DNA of 7,241 bases. Source: Pseudomonadota bacterium. GTDB taxonomy: Bacteria > Pseudomonadota > Gammaproteobacteria > Steroidobacterales > Steroidobacteraceae. The stretch lies in assembly GCA_021817875.1 (NCBI GenBank), contig JAKAFQ010000204.1, positions 1-7,241 on the forward strand, written 5' to 3'. Every line of letters begins with the position of its first letter. Position 1 is the stretch's first letter. The notes under the pieces were generated by a model that was given only the letters and a program-made list of their open reading frames with translations, did no database searches and was not told the origin of the DNA. Below, piece after piece: positions 1-5,284 of the stretch. Position numbers and translations under genes: made by a program.

Positions 1-660
1 ATCTGCCTGATCGCGTGGCCGGCGTCGTCGCTTGGCCGGCAGTTGTACGTGGCCGAAGACGTGACTGCGGACCCGGCGTTTCGGCGCTACGCCGAGCGTC
101 TGCGAGTCCTGCTGCGCCGAGAACCGCACACGGCCGACAACGACCCGCGCGAGCTGTGCCCGCTTCCAATGGTGCTTGAGCCCGCGGCCAAAGCAACCTG
201 GGTTCGCTTCCATGATTGGATGCAGCGGAACGCCGGCCCGGATGGCGCCCTGCGTCCCGTGTTCGCGTTTGCGGCCAAGGCGCCTGAGCACGCGCTGCGC
301 ATCGGCGGGGTACTGGCCCTGATCGCGGACCCCGACACCACGGAGCTAGACCTACACCACGTCGAGGCCGGCATCGCACTGACAAGGTTCTATCTCGGCG
401 AGGCGCTCCGCCTCCAAGGGCTCGGCGCCACGCGACCCGAGTTACAGGCCGCCGAGAAACTGCTCGCGTGGATGCAGGCGCGCGGCCCGCTTGTACCGCT
501 GCCGGACGTGTACCAGCTCGGTCCGGCGCCAGTGCGCGACAAGCGGAGCGCCCTGGCGCTTATCAGCGTGCTTGAGGACCACGGCCACATCCGGAAGGTG
601 AAAGGCGGCGCGAACGTCGCCGGCCAGTACCGGCGCGAGGTATGGGAGGTGCGCAGATGA
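1..660 (+). CDS. DUF3987-type primase/helicase, C-terminal part (5' end outside window)
   Basis: This is the last 219 residues of a replication protein of the DUF3987 (YfjI-like) type, found in phages, satellites and plasmids, where it serves as a primase/helicase-like initiator. The frame is open from base 1, so the gene begins upstream. Although a TTG lies at 43, the residues before it (CLIAWPASSLGRQLY) fit the family's conserved WPxSxxGxxxY stretch, so 43 is not the start. The segment LEPAAKATWVRFHDWM (window residues 59-74) followed by FAFAAKAPEHALRIGGVLAL (88-107) is the typical DUF3987 C-terminal pattern. Residues about 145-219 look like a winged helix that could bind DNA, perhaps the neighbouring iterons at 696-814. 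The ATPase/primase motifs would lie in the missing part. The stop overlaps the next start by ATGA. Family assignment is from remembered patterns and is fairly secure; the biochemical role is inferred. Confidence 0.82.
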   Translation: MCLIAWPASSLGRQLYVAEDVTADPAFRRYAERLRVLLRREPHTADNDPRELCPLPMVLEPAAKATWVRFHDWMQRNAGPDGALRPVFAFAAKAPEHALRIGGVLALIADPDTTELDLHHVEAGIALTRFYLGEALRLQGLGATRPELQAAEKLLAWMQARGPLVPLPDVYQLGPAPVRDKRSALALISVLEDHGHIRKVKGGANVAGQYRREVWEVRR

Positions 661-962
661 CCGGGCTGCCAGAGCTGGACTTCGAGCTGACGACGTTTAG
701 CAACCCTAGCAACTTTAGCAGGGGCATACCTCCATATAGAGAAGAAGAAGAAGAAGGTTCTTCTTTATCTATTAGTGGGTGTGCCCATGCTAAAGCCGCT
801 AAACATGCTAAGGCTGAGGTGACTCCGGCCGTGTGTGGCCGCTGTGGGGGCGCCTTGGCTCCGTTCCTTCTGGTCGCGGGCGGCCGCGAGGCGCTGCTCT
901 GCCTGCGCTGCAAGCGGTGGACCTACCCTGACAAGACGAGCGATCACGAGGGGGCATCGTGA
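657..962 (+). CDS. Small zinc-ribbon protein with embedded origin-like repeats
   Basis: A 101-residue protein starts at ATG 657, overlapping the primase stop (ATGA). A GTG at 642 is in frame, but the 4-nt overlap favours 657. The C-terminal half carries C60xxC63 and C82xxC85, a four-cysteine zinc-ribbon arrangement (CGRCGG...CLRCKRW), so a small metal-binding nucleic-acid or protein-binding domain is likely. Residues 14-51 are low complexity (FSNPSNFSR, a run of five Glu, then AKAAKHAKA). They are encoded by AT-rich DNA unlike the flanking sequence, and this DNA holds the symmetrical 9-bp repeats. Because the 9-bp unit is exactly three codons, the repeats appear in the protein as triplets. 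I do not recognise a named family. The N-terminal half may exist mainly because the DNA must, with the ribbon being the functional protein part. Confidence 0.7.
   Translation: MTGLPELDFELTTFSNPSNFSRGIPPYREEEEEGSSLSISGCAHAKAAKHAKAEVTPAVCGRCGGALAPFLLVAGGREALLCLRCKRWTYPDKTSDHEGAS
696..814. repeat. Inverted arrays of 9-bp iterons around an AT-rich centre: candidate replication origin
   Basis: On the left are three tandem 9-mers: TTTAGCAAC (696-704), CCTAGCAAC (705-713) and TTTAGCAGG (714-722). On the right are three in opposite orientation: TGCTAAAGC (788-796), CGCTAAACA (797-805) and TGCTAAGGC (806-814). The shared core is TTAGC/GCTAA. The symmetry goes further: 713-730 pairs with 778-795 at 16 of 18 positions. 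The centre has AGAAGAA (749-755) facing TTCTTCT (758-764) after a run of five GAA codons. The dyad centre falls near 755 for the iterons and near 756 for the inner palindrome. The block lies inside the gene directly after the primase. Iterons on both sides of an AT-rich segment next to rep/primase is the known plan of SaPI origins. Origin function here is inference; the alternative is an operator or a highly structured mRNA element. Confidence 0.6.
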
Positions 963-1153
963 CCGCCGCCACGACCCCGAAGCCGGCGGCGAACCGCGAC
1001 CCGCTTGTGCGCCTGGTCTATGGCCATATCGCGGACTGTCCCGTCTGCACCTTCCGTGTCTTCACCCTAGACGACGTGGTGCCGTGTTGCCGCCGGGGTG
1101 CGGTGTTGCATGCGTGCTGGCGCGTGGCGAAGCGGGCGGAGGCCGGCCGATGA
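959..1153 (+). CDS. Small Cys-rich hypothetical protein
   Basis: A 64-residue protein starts at GTG 959, whose last two bases begin the stop of the preceding gene (GTGA). It contains C27xxC30, C43C44 and C53, with H51 nearby, which would suit one small zinc site (DCPVC...PCCRRG...HACW). No membrane segment or signal peptide is visible. It ends with an ATGA overlap onto the next frame. Its position in a chain of coupled genes is the main reason to accept it as real. I do not recognise the family; small Cys-rich proteins like this are frequent in phage replication regions and could act as DNA-binding accessory factors, but that is a guess. Confidence 0.6.
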   Translation: MTAATTPKPAANRDPLVRLVYGHIADCPVCTFRVFTLDDVVPCCRRGAVLHACWRVAKRAEAGR

Positions 1154-1158
1154 CCGCC

Positions 1159-1211
1159 TCACTTTCCACCGTGGAAAGTGACACCGCCTCACTGGCCACG
1201 GTAGCCAGTGA
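1159..1211. promoter_or_regulatory. Two tandem 23-bp palindromes, operator-like
   Basis: 1159-1181 is a perfect palindrome with 11-bp arms and one central base (TCACTTTCCAC, C, GTGGAAAGTGA). 1189-1211 repeats the layout: TCACTGGCCAC, G, GTAGCCAGTGA, with 10 of 11 arm positions matching. The units are spaced 30 bp apart, nearly three helical turns, and share the flanks TCACT...AGTGACACCGC. They lie in the first 20 codons of the frame starting at 1150 and so also encode a 10-residue repeat (SLSTVESDTA, SLATVASDTA). The design suggests two binding sites for one dimeric regulator or partition-type protein. They do not match the parS consensus. Alternatively the palindromes act in mRNA, as hairpins just after the start codon. 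Confidence 0.55.
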
Positions 1212-1391
1212 CACCGCCGTCTGCGTGCTCTCCCGTGCTACCCGGCCACCGCGGCCGCTCGCTGGCCGCAACGTCTCGCGTTGCCGTGCCGCCCGTGCCG
1301 CCACGCCGTGCCGATCCCGTGCCGGCGTGCCGCTACTCGAGGAAGAGGCGAGGGAGCGCCGTCTCGTCAACCTGAATCGAGGAACGAAATC

Positions 1392-1419
1392 CCCGATGGG
1401 GCCGAGTGGCCCCGTCGGG
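1392..1419. repeat. Strong GC-rich hairpin, 12-bp stem
   Basis: CCCGATGGGGCC (1392-1403) and GGCCCCGTCGGG (1408-1419) form a 12-bp stem with one G-T pair and a GAGT loop, followed by AAAA. It lies where the ParB-like remnant encodes the SPMGPSGPVG segment. A Gly-Pro repeat written in GGN/CCN codons tends to be self-complementary, so the hairpin could be a by-product of coding. There is no T-run on the + strand, and on the minus strand only a weak GATTTC follows, so a terminator is not well supported. Confidence 0.4.
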
Positions 1420-1584
1420 AAAACACACGACTTAGCCGGTGCTCGGGTAGGAATCTCCGCCCAGAGCGTGAAGCGCATGGCCCGCGTCGTGCGTGCCGGC
1501 GTGCCGGTGGTTTCGCGCTTCCGGCCTGCGGAAAACGGTGTCACGGGCGCTCTCGTGTTGCAACGTAATCGCAGCATTGAGCGT

Positions 1585-1601
1585 AACTCGTTTGTTTTCA
1601 A
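1585..1601 (+). repeat. First copy of the 17-bp AT-rich word
   Basis: AACTCGTTTGTTTTCAA, one mismatch from the copy at 6842-6858. It lies about 75 bp before the Sm-like start, in an AT-richer stretch (about 1565-1660) that could hold a promoter, although no convincing -35/-10 pair with normal spacing is seen. Confidence 0.33.
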
Positions 1602-1674
1602 CATTCATAACCAACGGGGCAAGTTTACAGAAGCAGCGTTATCGGACGCTGTGACAAATCCTCGGGAGGTGCAA

Positions 1675-1974
1675 ATGGCGGGACGGAAACAAGTTAAGGC
1701 CACAACTGGCGCGTGTCAAGGGGGGCAATCAATAATCGGCGGTCTGGACGGTCTAATCGGTGCCGACGTGGAAGTGAAGTGCACGGGCGGGCAGACCTAC
1801 CGCGGCACGTTGCGCGCCGTCGGCGAGGACTTTGTGAGCCTGGGCCGCGCCAGCGACGGGCGAACGGTACTCGTGAGTCGCGCGGCCGTTGTGGCAGTCG
1901 TAGACGAGCTTGCGCCTGGCCTGCGGGCAGCGGGACGGCGGGACGCCGAGGACGGGCTCGGGGGTGAGTTGTGA
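1675..1974 (+). CDS. Small Sm-like / SH3-barrel protein
   Basis: A 99-residue protein. ATG 1675 is chosen because a very good ribosome binding site (GGGAGGT, 1664-1670) sits at proper distance, and because the recognisable domain starts soon after. Residues 24-76 (LDGLIGADVEVKCTGGQTYRGTLRAVGEDFVSLGRASDGRTVLVSRAAVVAV) follow the five-strand Sm1-type pattern: an entry helix/strand, V-x-V-x-C-x-x-G-G-x-x-Y-x-G-x-L, then a strand ending in the DGRTVLV turn. Such folds bind RNA (Hfq/Lsm) or act as small structural modules in Bacillus-type Sm-like proteins. Residues 82-99 are a charged tail. It is in frame with the upstream open frame from 1150, so a longer fusion is formally possible. It ends with GTGA overlapping the next gene. 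The fold assignment is a pattern judgement; RNA binding is inference. Confidence 0.62.
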   Translation: MAGRKQVKATTGACQGGQSIIGGLDGLIGADVEVKCTGGQTYRGTLRAVGEDFVSLGRASDGRTVLVSRAAVVAVVDELAPGLRAAGRRDAEDGLGGEL

Positions 1975-2252
1975 CCCGCACTCGCGACGAGGAACGGCCA
2001 CTGTGGGGCGTGGCAACGCGCCGCGGCCTACGTCGAGCAATTCGGAAAACGATCGCGCGGGTGCAACCCGCCCTATATGCCAGTCTGACGAAATCCCACC
2101 GGAGCGGCGCAACCAACACCCGGCTAGAGGCGGTACCGCAAGTCAAGGCGGGCCGCGAAGAGCTGAGCGTGCGGGCAGCGTCGAGTGTGGACAGCGAAAC
2201 GAACGAGCGGCACGAACAGCCGGCACTGACCGGCAGGGAGAGCACATCATGA
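1971..2252 (+). CDS. Small basic hypothetical protein
   Basis: A 93-residue frame from GTG 1971 to TGA 2252, joined to both neighbours by exact 4-nt overlaps (GTGA upstream, ATGA downstream). This two-sided fit is the best evidence that it is translated. Residues about 14-45 are Arg/Lys-rich and could form an amphipathic helix (RRGLRRAIRKTIARV). The C-terminal half is polar, Ser/Glu-rich and probably disordered. Third-position GC preference is weaker than in the neighbouring genes, so the coding signal is modest. No family is recognised, and no cysteines, membrane segment or catalytic motif are seen. Confidence 0.5.
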   Translation: MTRTRDEERPLWGVATRRGLRRAIRKTIARVQPALYASLTKSHRSGATNTRLEAVPQVKAGREELSVRAASSVDSETNERHEQPALTGRESTS

Positions 2253-2677
2253 GCGGACATCACAACAAGGTCGGGAGGCTGATCCTCCGGCGGCAGCTGC
2301 AAGCGGCCGGCGGCATGCTGGCGCGGTTCGGTGACGACCTCCGTGCGTCGCGGAAGAGCGACGGCTGGTCGCCGCGTGCTGTCGTCAACGAACACAGGAA
2401 TGCTCTGGCGCAGGTGGTGGAGGAGCTTGAGCCCATCATCGCCGAGCGTCTCAAGGCCGAAATCACATACGACCGCGAGGTCGAGGCCGTCAAGGCCGAC
2501 GCTGCCGGCGGCCGCGGTGTCTTCGCGTCGGCACCCGTGAGCCCCGAGGTCGAGGCGTTCAAGGCGGAGGTGCGAAACGCGATCGAGGGCGCGCCGGACA
2601 GCGAGTCGGCCCGTCGGCGCGTCGCCATGCTGGTCGCGAAGTCGCAGGTGAAGCGAATCCTCGGGGGTGTCCGGTGA
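2249..2677 (+). CDS. Hypothetical helical protein
   Basis: A 142-residue protein from ATG 2249, with AGGGAG (2235-2240) as ribosome binding site and an ATGA overlap with the gene before it. An open frame exists far upstream, to 1910, but its reading is a shadow of the other genes. The sequence is mainly helical and charged: residues 50-85 (NALAQVVEELEPIIAERLKAEITYDREVEAVKADA) look like a long helix. A small loop (GGRGVFASAPVSPEV) separates this from a second helical part ending in VAKSQVKRILGGVR. It is followed by a GTGA overlap with the coiled-coil gene, so the two may act together. I do not recognise the family. Position just before the packaging genes suggests a phage-type accessory role, but the sequence itself gives no function. 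Confidence 0.7.
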   Translation: MSGHHNKVGRLILRRQLQAAGGMLARFGDDLRASRKSDGWSPRAVVNEHRNALAQVVEELEPIIAERLKAEITYDREVEAVKADAAGGRGVFASAPVSPEVEAFKAEVRNAIEGAPDSESARRRVAMLVAKSQVKRILGGVR

Positions 2678-3372
2678 GCGCGCTTGGCAAGCTCGCTGCG
2701 CTGTTCGTCGGCGATGAGCCGGTGCCCGTTGGGGGCGCCGGCCGTCTCGCCGAGGCGCCGGATGCTCCGGCGGAGCGGTCCGCCGAGGAAGCGAGTGCGC
2801 TGGTGGAGGCCGCCCGGTGCAGGGCGACGGCCGACGATCTCGATACCCGACTCACCGCGGCCACGACAGCCGTTGCGACGCTGACGGATGCCCGCTCGGC
2901 GGCTGCCCGTGGGCTCGCGATGGGCGAGACGACGGAGGCGGCATTCGCCCAAGCAACGGCAGCTCTCGACGCCGCTGTCGCCCGGCGTGAGGCATTGGAG
3001 CAACTACTCGCCGAGGCCCGCGAGGCGAGTCAAGCGGCCTACGGGACGCTACGCGCCGCTCAGGCGCCACGTCTCATGGAGGAGCGCCGGCAGCGTATCG
3101 AGGCCGCACGTCTCGCTGCGGAGCAGGCGCTTGCCGACGTTCACACAGCGTATGCCGCGTTGTCGTCGTCCCTGTCCGTACTCGCTGATCGTGCCGAGGA
3201 TCTCGCTCCGTTCGACGCGACCGCGGCCAACGGAATCGCGCATGCGTTGACAGACTACGGGGACGAGCCGTTAACCAAGCTCACGTTCGCCGGCTGGACG
3301 ACTCGTAAGTCCTCCCCGTACGTGCCGGGGCACTTCTCCGTGTGGCCGCTTGTGCCGCCGAAGGGGGTTTGA
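2674..3372 (+). CDS. Coiled-coil hypothetical protein upstream of the terminase genes
   Basis: A 232-residue protein from GTG 2674 (GTGA overlap; GGGGGT at 2663-2667 is the likely ribosome binding site). Residues about 32-172 are Ala/Glu/Arg-rich with heptad-like spacing and few helix breakers, so a long coiled coil or helical hairpin is expected. The break around residue 80-86 (GLAMGETTEA) may be its turn. The final 35 residues change character, being aromatic and Pro-rich (LTFAGWTTRKSSPYVPGHFSVWPLVPP), and may be a docking tail. The terminase small subunit starts 4 bp after the stop. Coiled-coil proteins at this place in phages can be scaffold-like or head-assembly factors, but nothing in the sequence proves that. 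A structural or capsid-modifying role is speculation. Confidence 0.7.
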   Translation: MSALGKLAALFVGDEPVPVGGAGRLAEAPDAPAERSAEEASALVEAARCRATADDLDTRLTAATTAVATLTDARSAAARGLAMGETTEAAFAQATAALDAAVARREALEQLLAEAREASQAAYGTLRAAQAPRLMEERRQRIEAARLAAEQALADVHTAYAALSSSLSVLADRAEDLAPFDATAANGIAHALTDYGDEPLTKLTFAGWTTRKSSPYVPGHFSVWPLVPPKGV

Positions 3373-3376
3373 TCCC

Positions 3377-3865
3377 GTGCCGCGTCCCCTCTGCTCCGTC
3401 TGTCAACACGCCGACCGCGACGCGATCGACACGGAGATCATCCGCGGCGGCAGCTATCGGGTGATCGCCGAGGCGCACGGGCTGGGCCGTATGAGCGTCC
3501 AGCGCCACGCCGCGGCGCACGTGCCGAAGACCCTGGCGCGGGCGCACGAGGCGCACGAGGCCGCCCGCGCCGACGACCTGCTGGGCCAGGTGCGGGCGCT
3601 ACAGGACCGCGCTCTCGGCATCCTCCGGCGGGCCGAGCGCAAGGGTGATCTCCGCAGTGCGTCGGGCGCGATCAGGGAGGCGAGAGGCTTGATCGAATTG
3701 CTTGGCAAGCTCGCCGGGGAGCTGCAGTCCGGCGTGACCATCAACGTCGCTGTGCTCCCCGAGTGGCAGGCGCTGCGCGGTCGCATCCTCGTCGCGGTCG
3801 AACCGTTCCCCGAGGCAAAGCAGGCGATCGTGCGGGCGCTGGAGGTGGGCGATGCTGCAGGATGA
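3377..3865 (+). CDS. Phage terminase small subunit (HTH, CxxC...HxxxH type)
   Basis: Small terminase subunits recognise the packaging site and recruit the large subunit. Start GTG 3377 is chosen over an in-frame upstream start at 3350 because GGGGG (3363-3367) sits at the right distance, the gene then begins 4 bp after the previous stop, and the N-terminus PRPLCSVC fits relatives. Residues 26-51 (SYRVIAEAHGLGRMSVQRHAAAHVPK) form a clear helix-turn-helix. C6xxC9 and H44xxxH48 together could hold a zinc ion that clamps the HTH. Residues 55-118 are helical, the expected oligomerisation core. Residues 119-157 form the C-terminal tail that would contact the ATPase. It overlaps the large-subunit ATPase gene by 14 bp. 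The call rests on HTH plus helical layout, size (162 aa) and being directly before the ATPase. Confidence 0.75.
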   Translation: MPRPLCSVCQHADRDAIDTEIIRGGSYRVIAEAHGLGRMSVQRHAAAHVPKTLARAHEAHEAARADDLLGQVRALQDRALGILRRAERKGDLRSASGAIREARGLIELLGKLAGELQSGVTINVAVLPEWQALRGRILVAVEPFPEAKQAIVRALEVGDAAG

Positions 3866-4655
3866 TCTCTTGACCGCGTTCGATCCCGCGCGCCTGGCGG
3901 TCGCGCTCGGCATTCAACCGGACCCCTGGCAATCGGAGCTACTGCGCGGCACCGGGCCGACGCTGCTACTGACCTGCAGGCAGGCCGGCAAGAGCACGGC
4001 CGGTGCGATCCTCGCGCTGCACCGGGCCGTCTACCATCCAGGTTCGCTCGTGTTGCTCCTGAGCCCGAGCTTGCGCCAGTCGGGCGAGCTATTCAGGAAG
4101 GTCACCGGCTTCGCGAACAAGGTGGAGAAGGACACCGCGCCCGTCCAGGCTGAGTCGGCGCTCCGGCTGGAACTCAAGAACGGCTCGCGCATCGTCTCGC
4201 TGCCCGGCAGTGAAACGACGGTGCGCGGTTTCAGTAACGTTTCGCTCCTGATCGTTGACGAGGCGGCAAGGGTGGACGACGCGCTCTACTACAGCATCCG
4301 GCCGATGCTCGCGGTGTCCGGTGGGCGCATCGTCGCCATGACGACGCCCTGGGGACGCCGGGGGTTCTTCTACAACGCATGGAGCGAGGGCGGCAGCGAC
4401 TGGCAGCGGCTGGCGGTCCCGGCTACCAAGTGCAGCCGCATCTCGGCGGACTTCCTCGACTCGGAGCGGCGTTCCATGCCGGCGCGTTGGTTCCGGCAAG
4501 AGTACGAGACCTCATTCGAGGACTTGGCCGACGCAGCATTCGGTGCAGACCTCGTTGCTGGCCTTGTGGACCCGGACATTCCGCCGCTCTTCGGGGCGGC
4601 CGACGAACACCTGGCCGACGTGTTGCCGATGCCAGTGGCAGGGGGGGAGCGATGA
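3852..4655 (+). CDS. Terminase large subunit, ATPase domain only
   Basis: This 267-residue protein is the DNA-packaging motor ATPase. Seen in order: an adenine-contacting Q-type segment (PDPWQSELL, residues 24-32), a variant Walker A (CRQAGKST, 42-49, K47), Walker B (LLIVDEA, 132-138, D136 and E137 as the catalytic pair), and a coupling motif (TTPWG, 164-168). RQEYETSFEDL (215-225) matches the usual end of the ATPase lobe. Normal large subunits are about 400-550 residues because a nuclease domain follows in the same chain. Here the chain stops after an acidic, Pro-containing linker, and the nuclease is the next gene. The start at ATG 3852 has GGAGGTG at 3841-3847. The stop overlaps the nuclease start (ATGA), directly after a run of seven G. 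Confidence 0.9.
   Translation: MLQDDLLTAFDPARLAVALGIQPDPWQSELLRGTGPTLLLTCRQAGKSTAGAILALHRAVYHPGSLVLLLSPSLRQSGELFRKVTGFANKVEKDTAPVQAESALRLELKNGSRIVSLPGSETTVRGFSNVSLLIVDEAARVDDALYYSIRPMLAVSGGRIVAMTTPWGRRGFFYNAWSEGGSDWQRLAVPATKCSRISADFLDSERRSMPARWFRQEYETSFEDLADAAFGADLVAGLVDPDIPPLFGAADEHLADVLPMPVAGGER
4641..4647 (+). other. Seven-G run at the ATPase/nuclease junction
   Basis: Seven consecutive G lie 8 bases before the ATPase stop codon and 5 bases before the nuclease ATG. In the ATPase frame they read GGG GGG G. The nuclease frame is -1 relative to the ATPase frame, so one extra G (eight instead of seven), a -1 ribosomal shift or transcript slippage would fuse the two into a conventional large terminase of roughly 480 residues. 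As given, the run also works as a ribosome binding site for the nuclease gene. Confidence 0.6.
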
Positions 4656-5284
4656 GTCGATTTACGGTGGGCTTGGATCTCGGGCAGGCGTCGGACTTCA
4701 CGGCGTTGACGATCCTCCAAGAGCAGCCGAACCCCGGCGATCCCGTACTCCACATTCGCCACCTTCACCGGTTCCCGCTGGCGACCAGCTACCCGCGGAT
4801 CGCCGAGTACGTCGCCGGCCTGCTGCAGCGCGAGCCGCTGATCGGGGACGTGGACTTGGTCGTGGACGAAACGGGGGTCGGCCGGCCGGTCGTGGACCTG
4901 CTCCGGCGGTACGGCGTCAACCCGATCGGCATCACGATCACCGGAGGTGACAGCGTGGCTCGTGACGCCGACGGGTACCGGGTGCCGAAGCGCGACCTGG
5001 TGGCCGTGCTGCAGGTGCTCTTGCAGCAGGGGCGGCTCAAGTCCGCCAACCTACCGGGCGCCGAGGTGCTGCAGGCCGAGCTGTTGAACTTCCGCGTCAC
5101 GGTGAACGCGACCACGGGCCACGATTCGTATGGTGCCGGGCCGGCGAGTGGTTGGCGAGATGGGGAGCACGACGACCTCGTGCTCTCGGTGGCGCTGGCA
5201 TGCTGGTACGCGACCTCGGCGCCGGGCCGCATCGGGCCGGGCTGGGTGCGGTATGCGCGAGCCGTCGTGGCGGGTGCGCGATGA
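4652..5284 (+). CDS. Terminase large subunit, nuclease domain as a separate protein
   Basis: A 210-residue RNase H-fold nuclease equal to the C-terminal half of large terminases, which cuts concatemeric DNA during packaging. Metal-binding acidic residues are where they should be: D9 in FTVGLDLGQASDFTAL (with D15), D72 in LVVDETGVG, and D174/D175 in EHDDLVLSVALA. GVNPIGITITGG and VPKRDLVAVLQVLLQQGRL also follow the terminase pattern. The start at ATG 4652 overlaps the ATPase stop (ATGA) with the G run (4641-4647) as its ribosome binding site. The frame is open upstream to 4379, but only in the shadow of the ATPase gene. The ATPase and nuclease would have to assemble, or be joined by a -1 shift. 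It ends with ATGA on the RuvC-like gene. Confidence 0.88.
   Translation: MSRFTVGLDLGQASDFTALTILQEQPNPGDPVLHIRHLHRFPLATSYPRIAEYVAGLLQREPLIGDVDLVVDETGVGRPVVDLLRRYGVNPIGITITGGDSVARDADGYRVPKRDLVAVLQVLLQQGRLKSANLPGAEVLQAELLNFRVTVNATTGHDSYGAGPASGWRDGEHDDLVLSVALACWYATSAPGRIGPGWVRYARAVVAGAR

Larger units (their letters stand above)
1150..1674 (+). pseudogene. Remnant of a ParB-like phage protein (linker and HTH part only)
   Basis: The frame starts at ATG 1150, overlapping the previous stop (ATGA), and stays open to 1974. Residues 61-71 (PLLEEEARERR) and 79-120 (TKSPMGPSGPVGKTHDLAGARVGISAQSVKRMARVVRAGVPVV) resemble the helical linker and helix-turn-helix that, in ParB-like phage proteins, follow the N-terminal nuclease-like domain. 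That upstream domain, with its usual DGRNR-type motif, is absent. Residues 24-60 are instead an Arg/Ala/Pro-rich stretch made of repeated CGTGCCG-like words. After residue 122 the similarity stops, and residues 140-175 are encoded by AT-richer DNA. I read this as an internally deleted remnant whose frame has stayed open by chance or by fusion to the Sm-like gene at 1675. A functional small HTH protein or a 274-residue fusion cannot be excluded. Similarity is judged from memory of the family. Confidence 0.42.

Noticed and set aside
696..814. CRISPR-like array
   Set aside because: Repeats are 9 bp, directly adjacent without spacers, and inverted between the halves, so the structure is iteron-like.
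835..1149. Upstream extension of the frame that later contains the Sm-like gene
   Set aside because: It overlaps two better-supported coupled genes in another frame and has Arg/Pro-rich shadow composition; ATG 1150 with its ATGA overlap is the more credible start.
1159..1181. parS partition site
   Set aside because: The palindrome differs from the parS consensus in core and length; only the general dyad form is similar.
1694..3003. Long minus-strand frames (1694-2395 and 2260-3003)
   Set aside because: They lie opposite coupled + strand genes, are Arg/Ser/Pro-rich as expected for antisense shadows in GC-rich DNA, and lack domain-like patterns.
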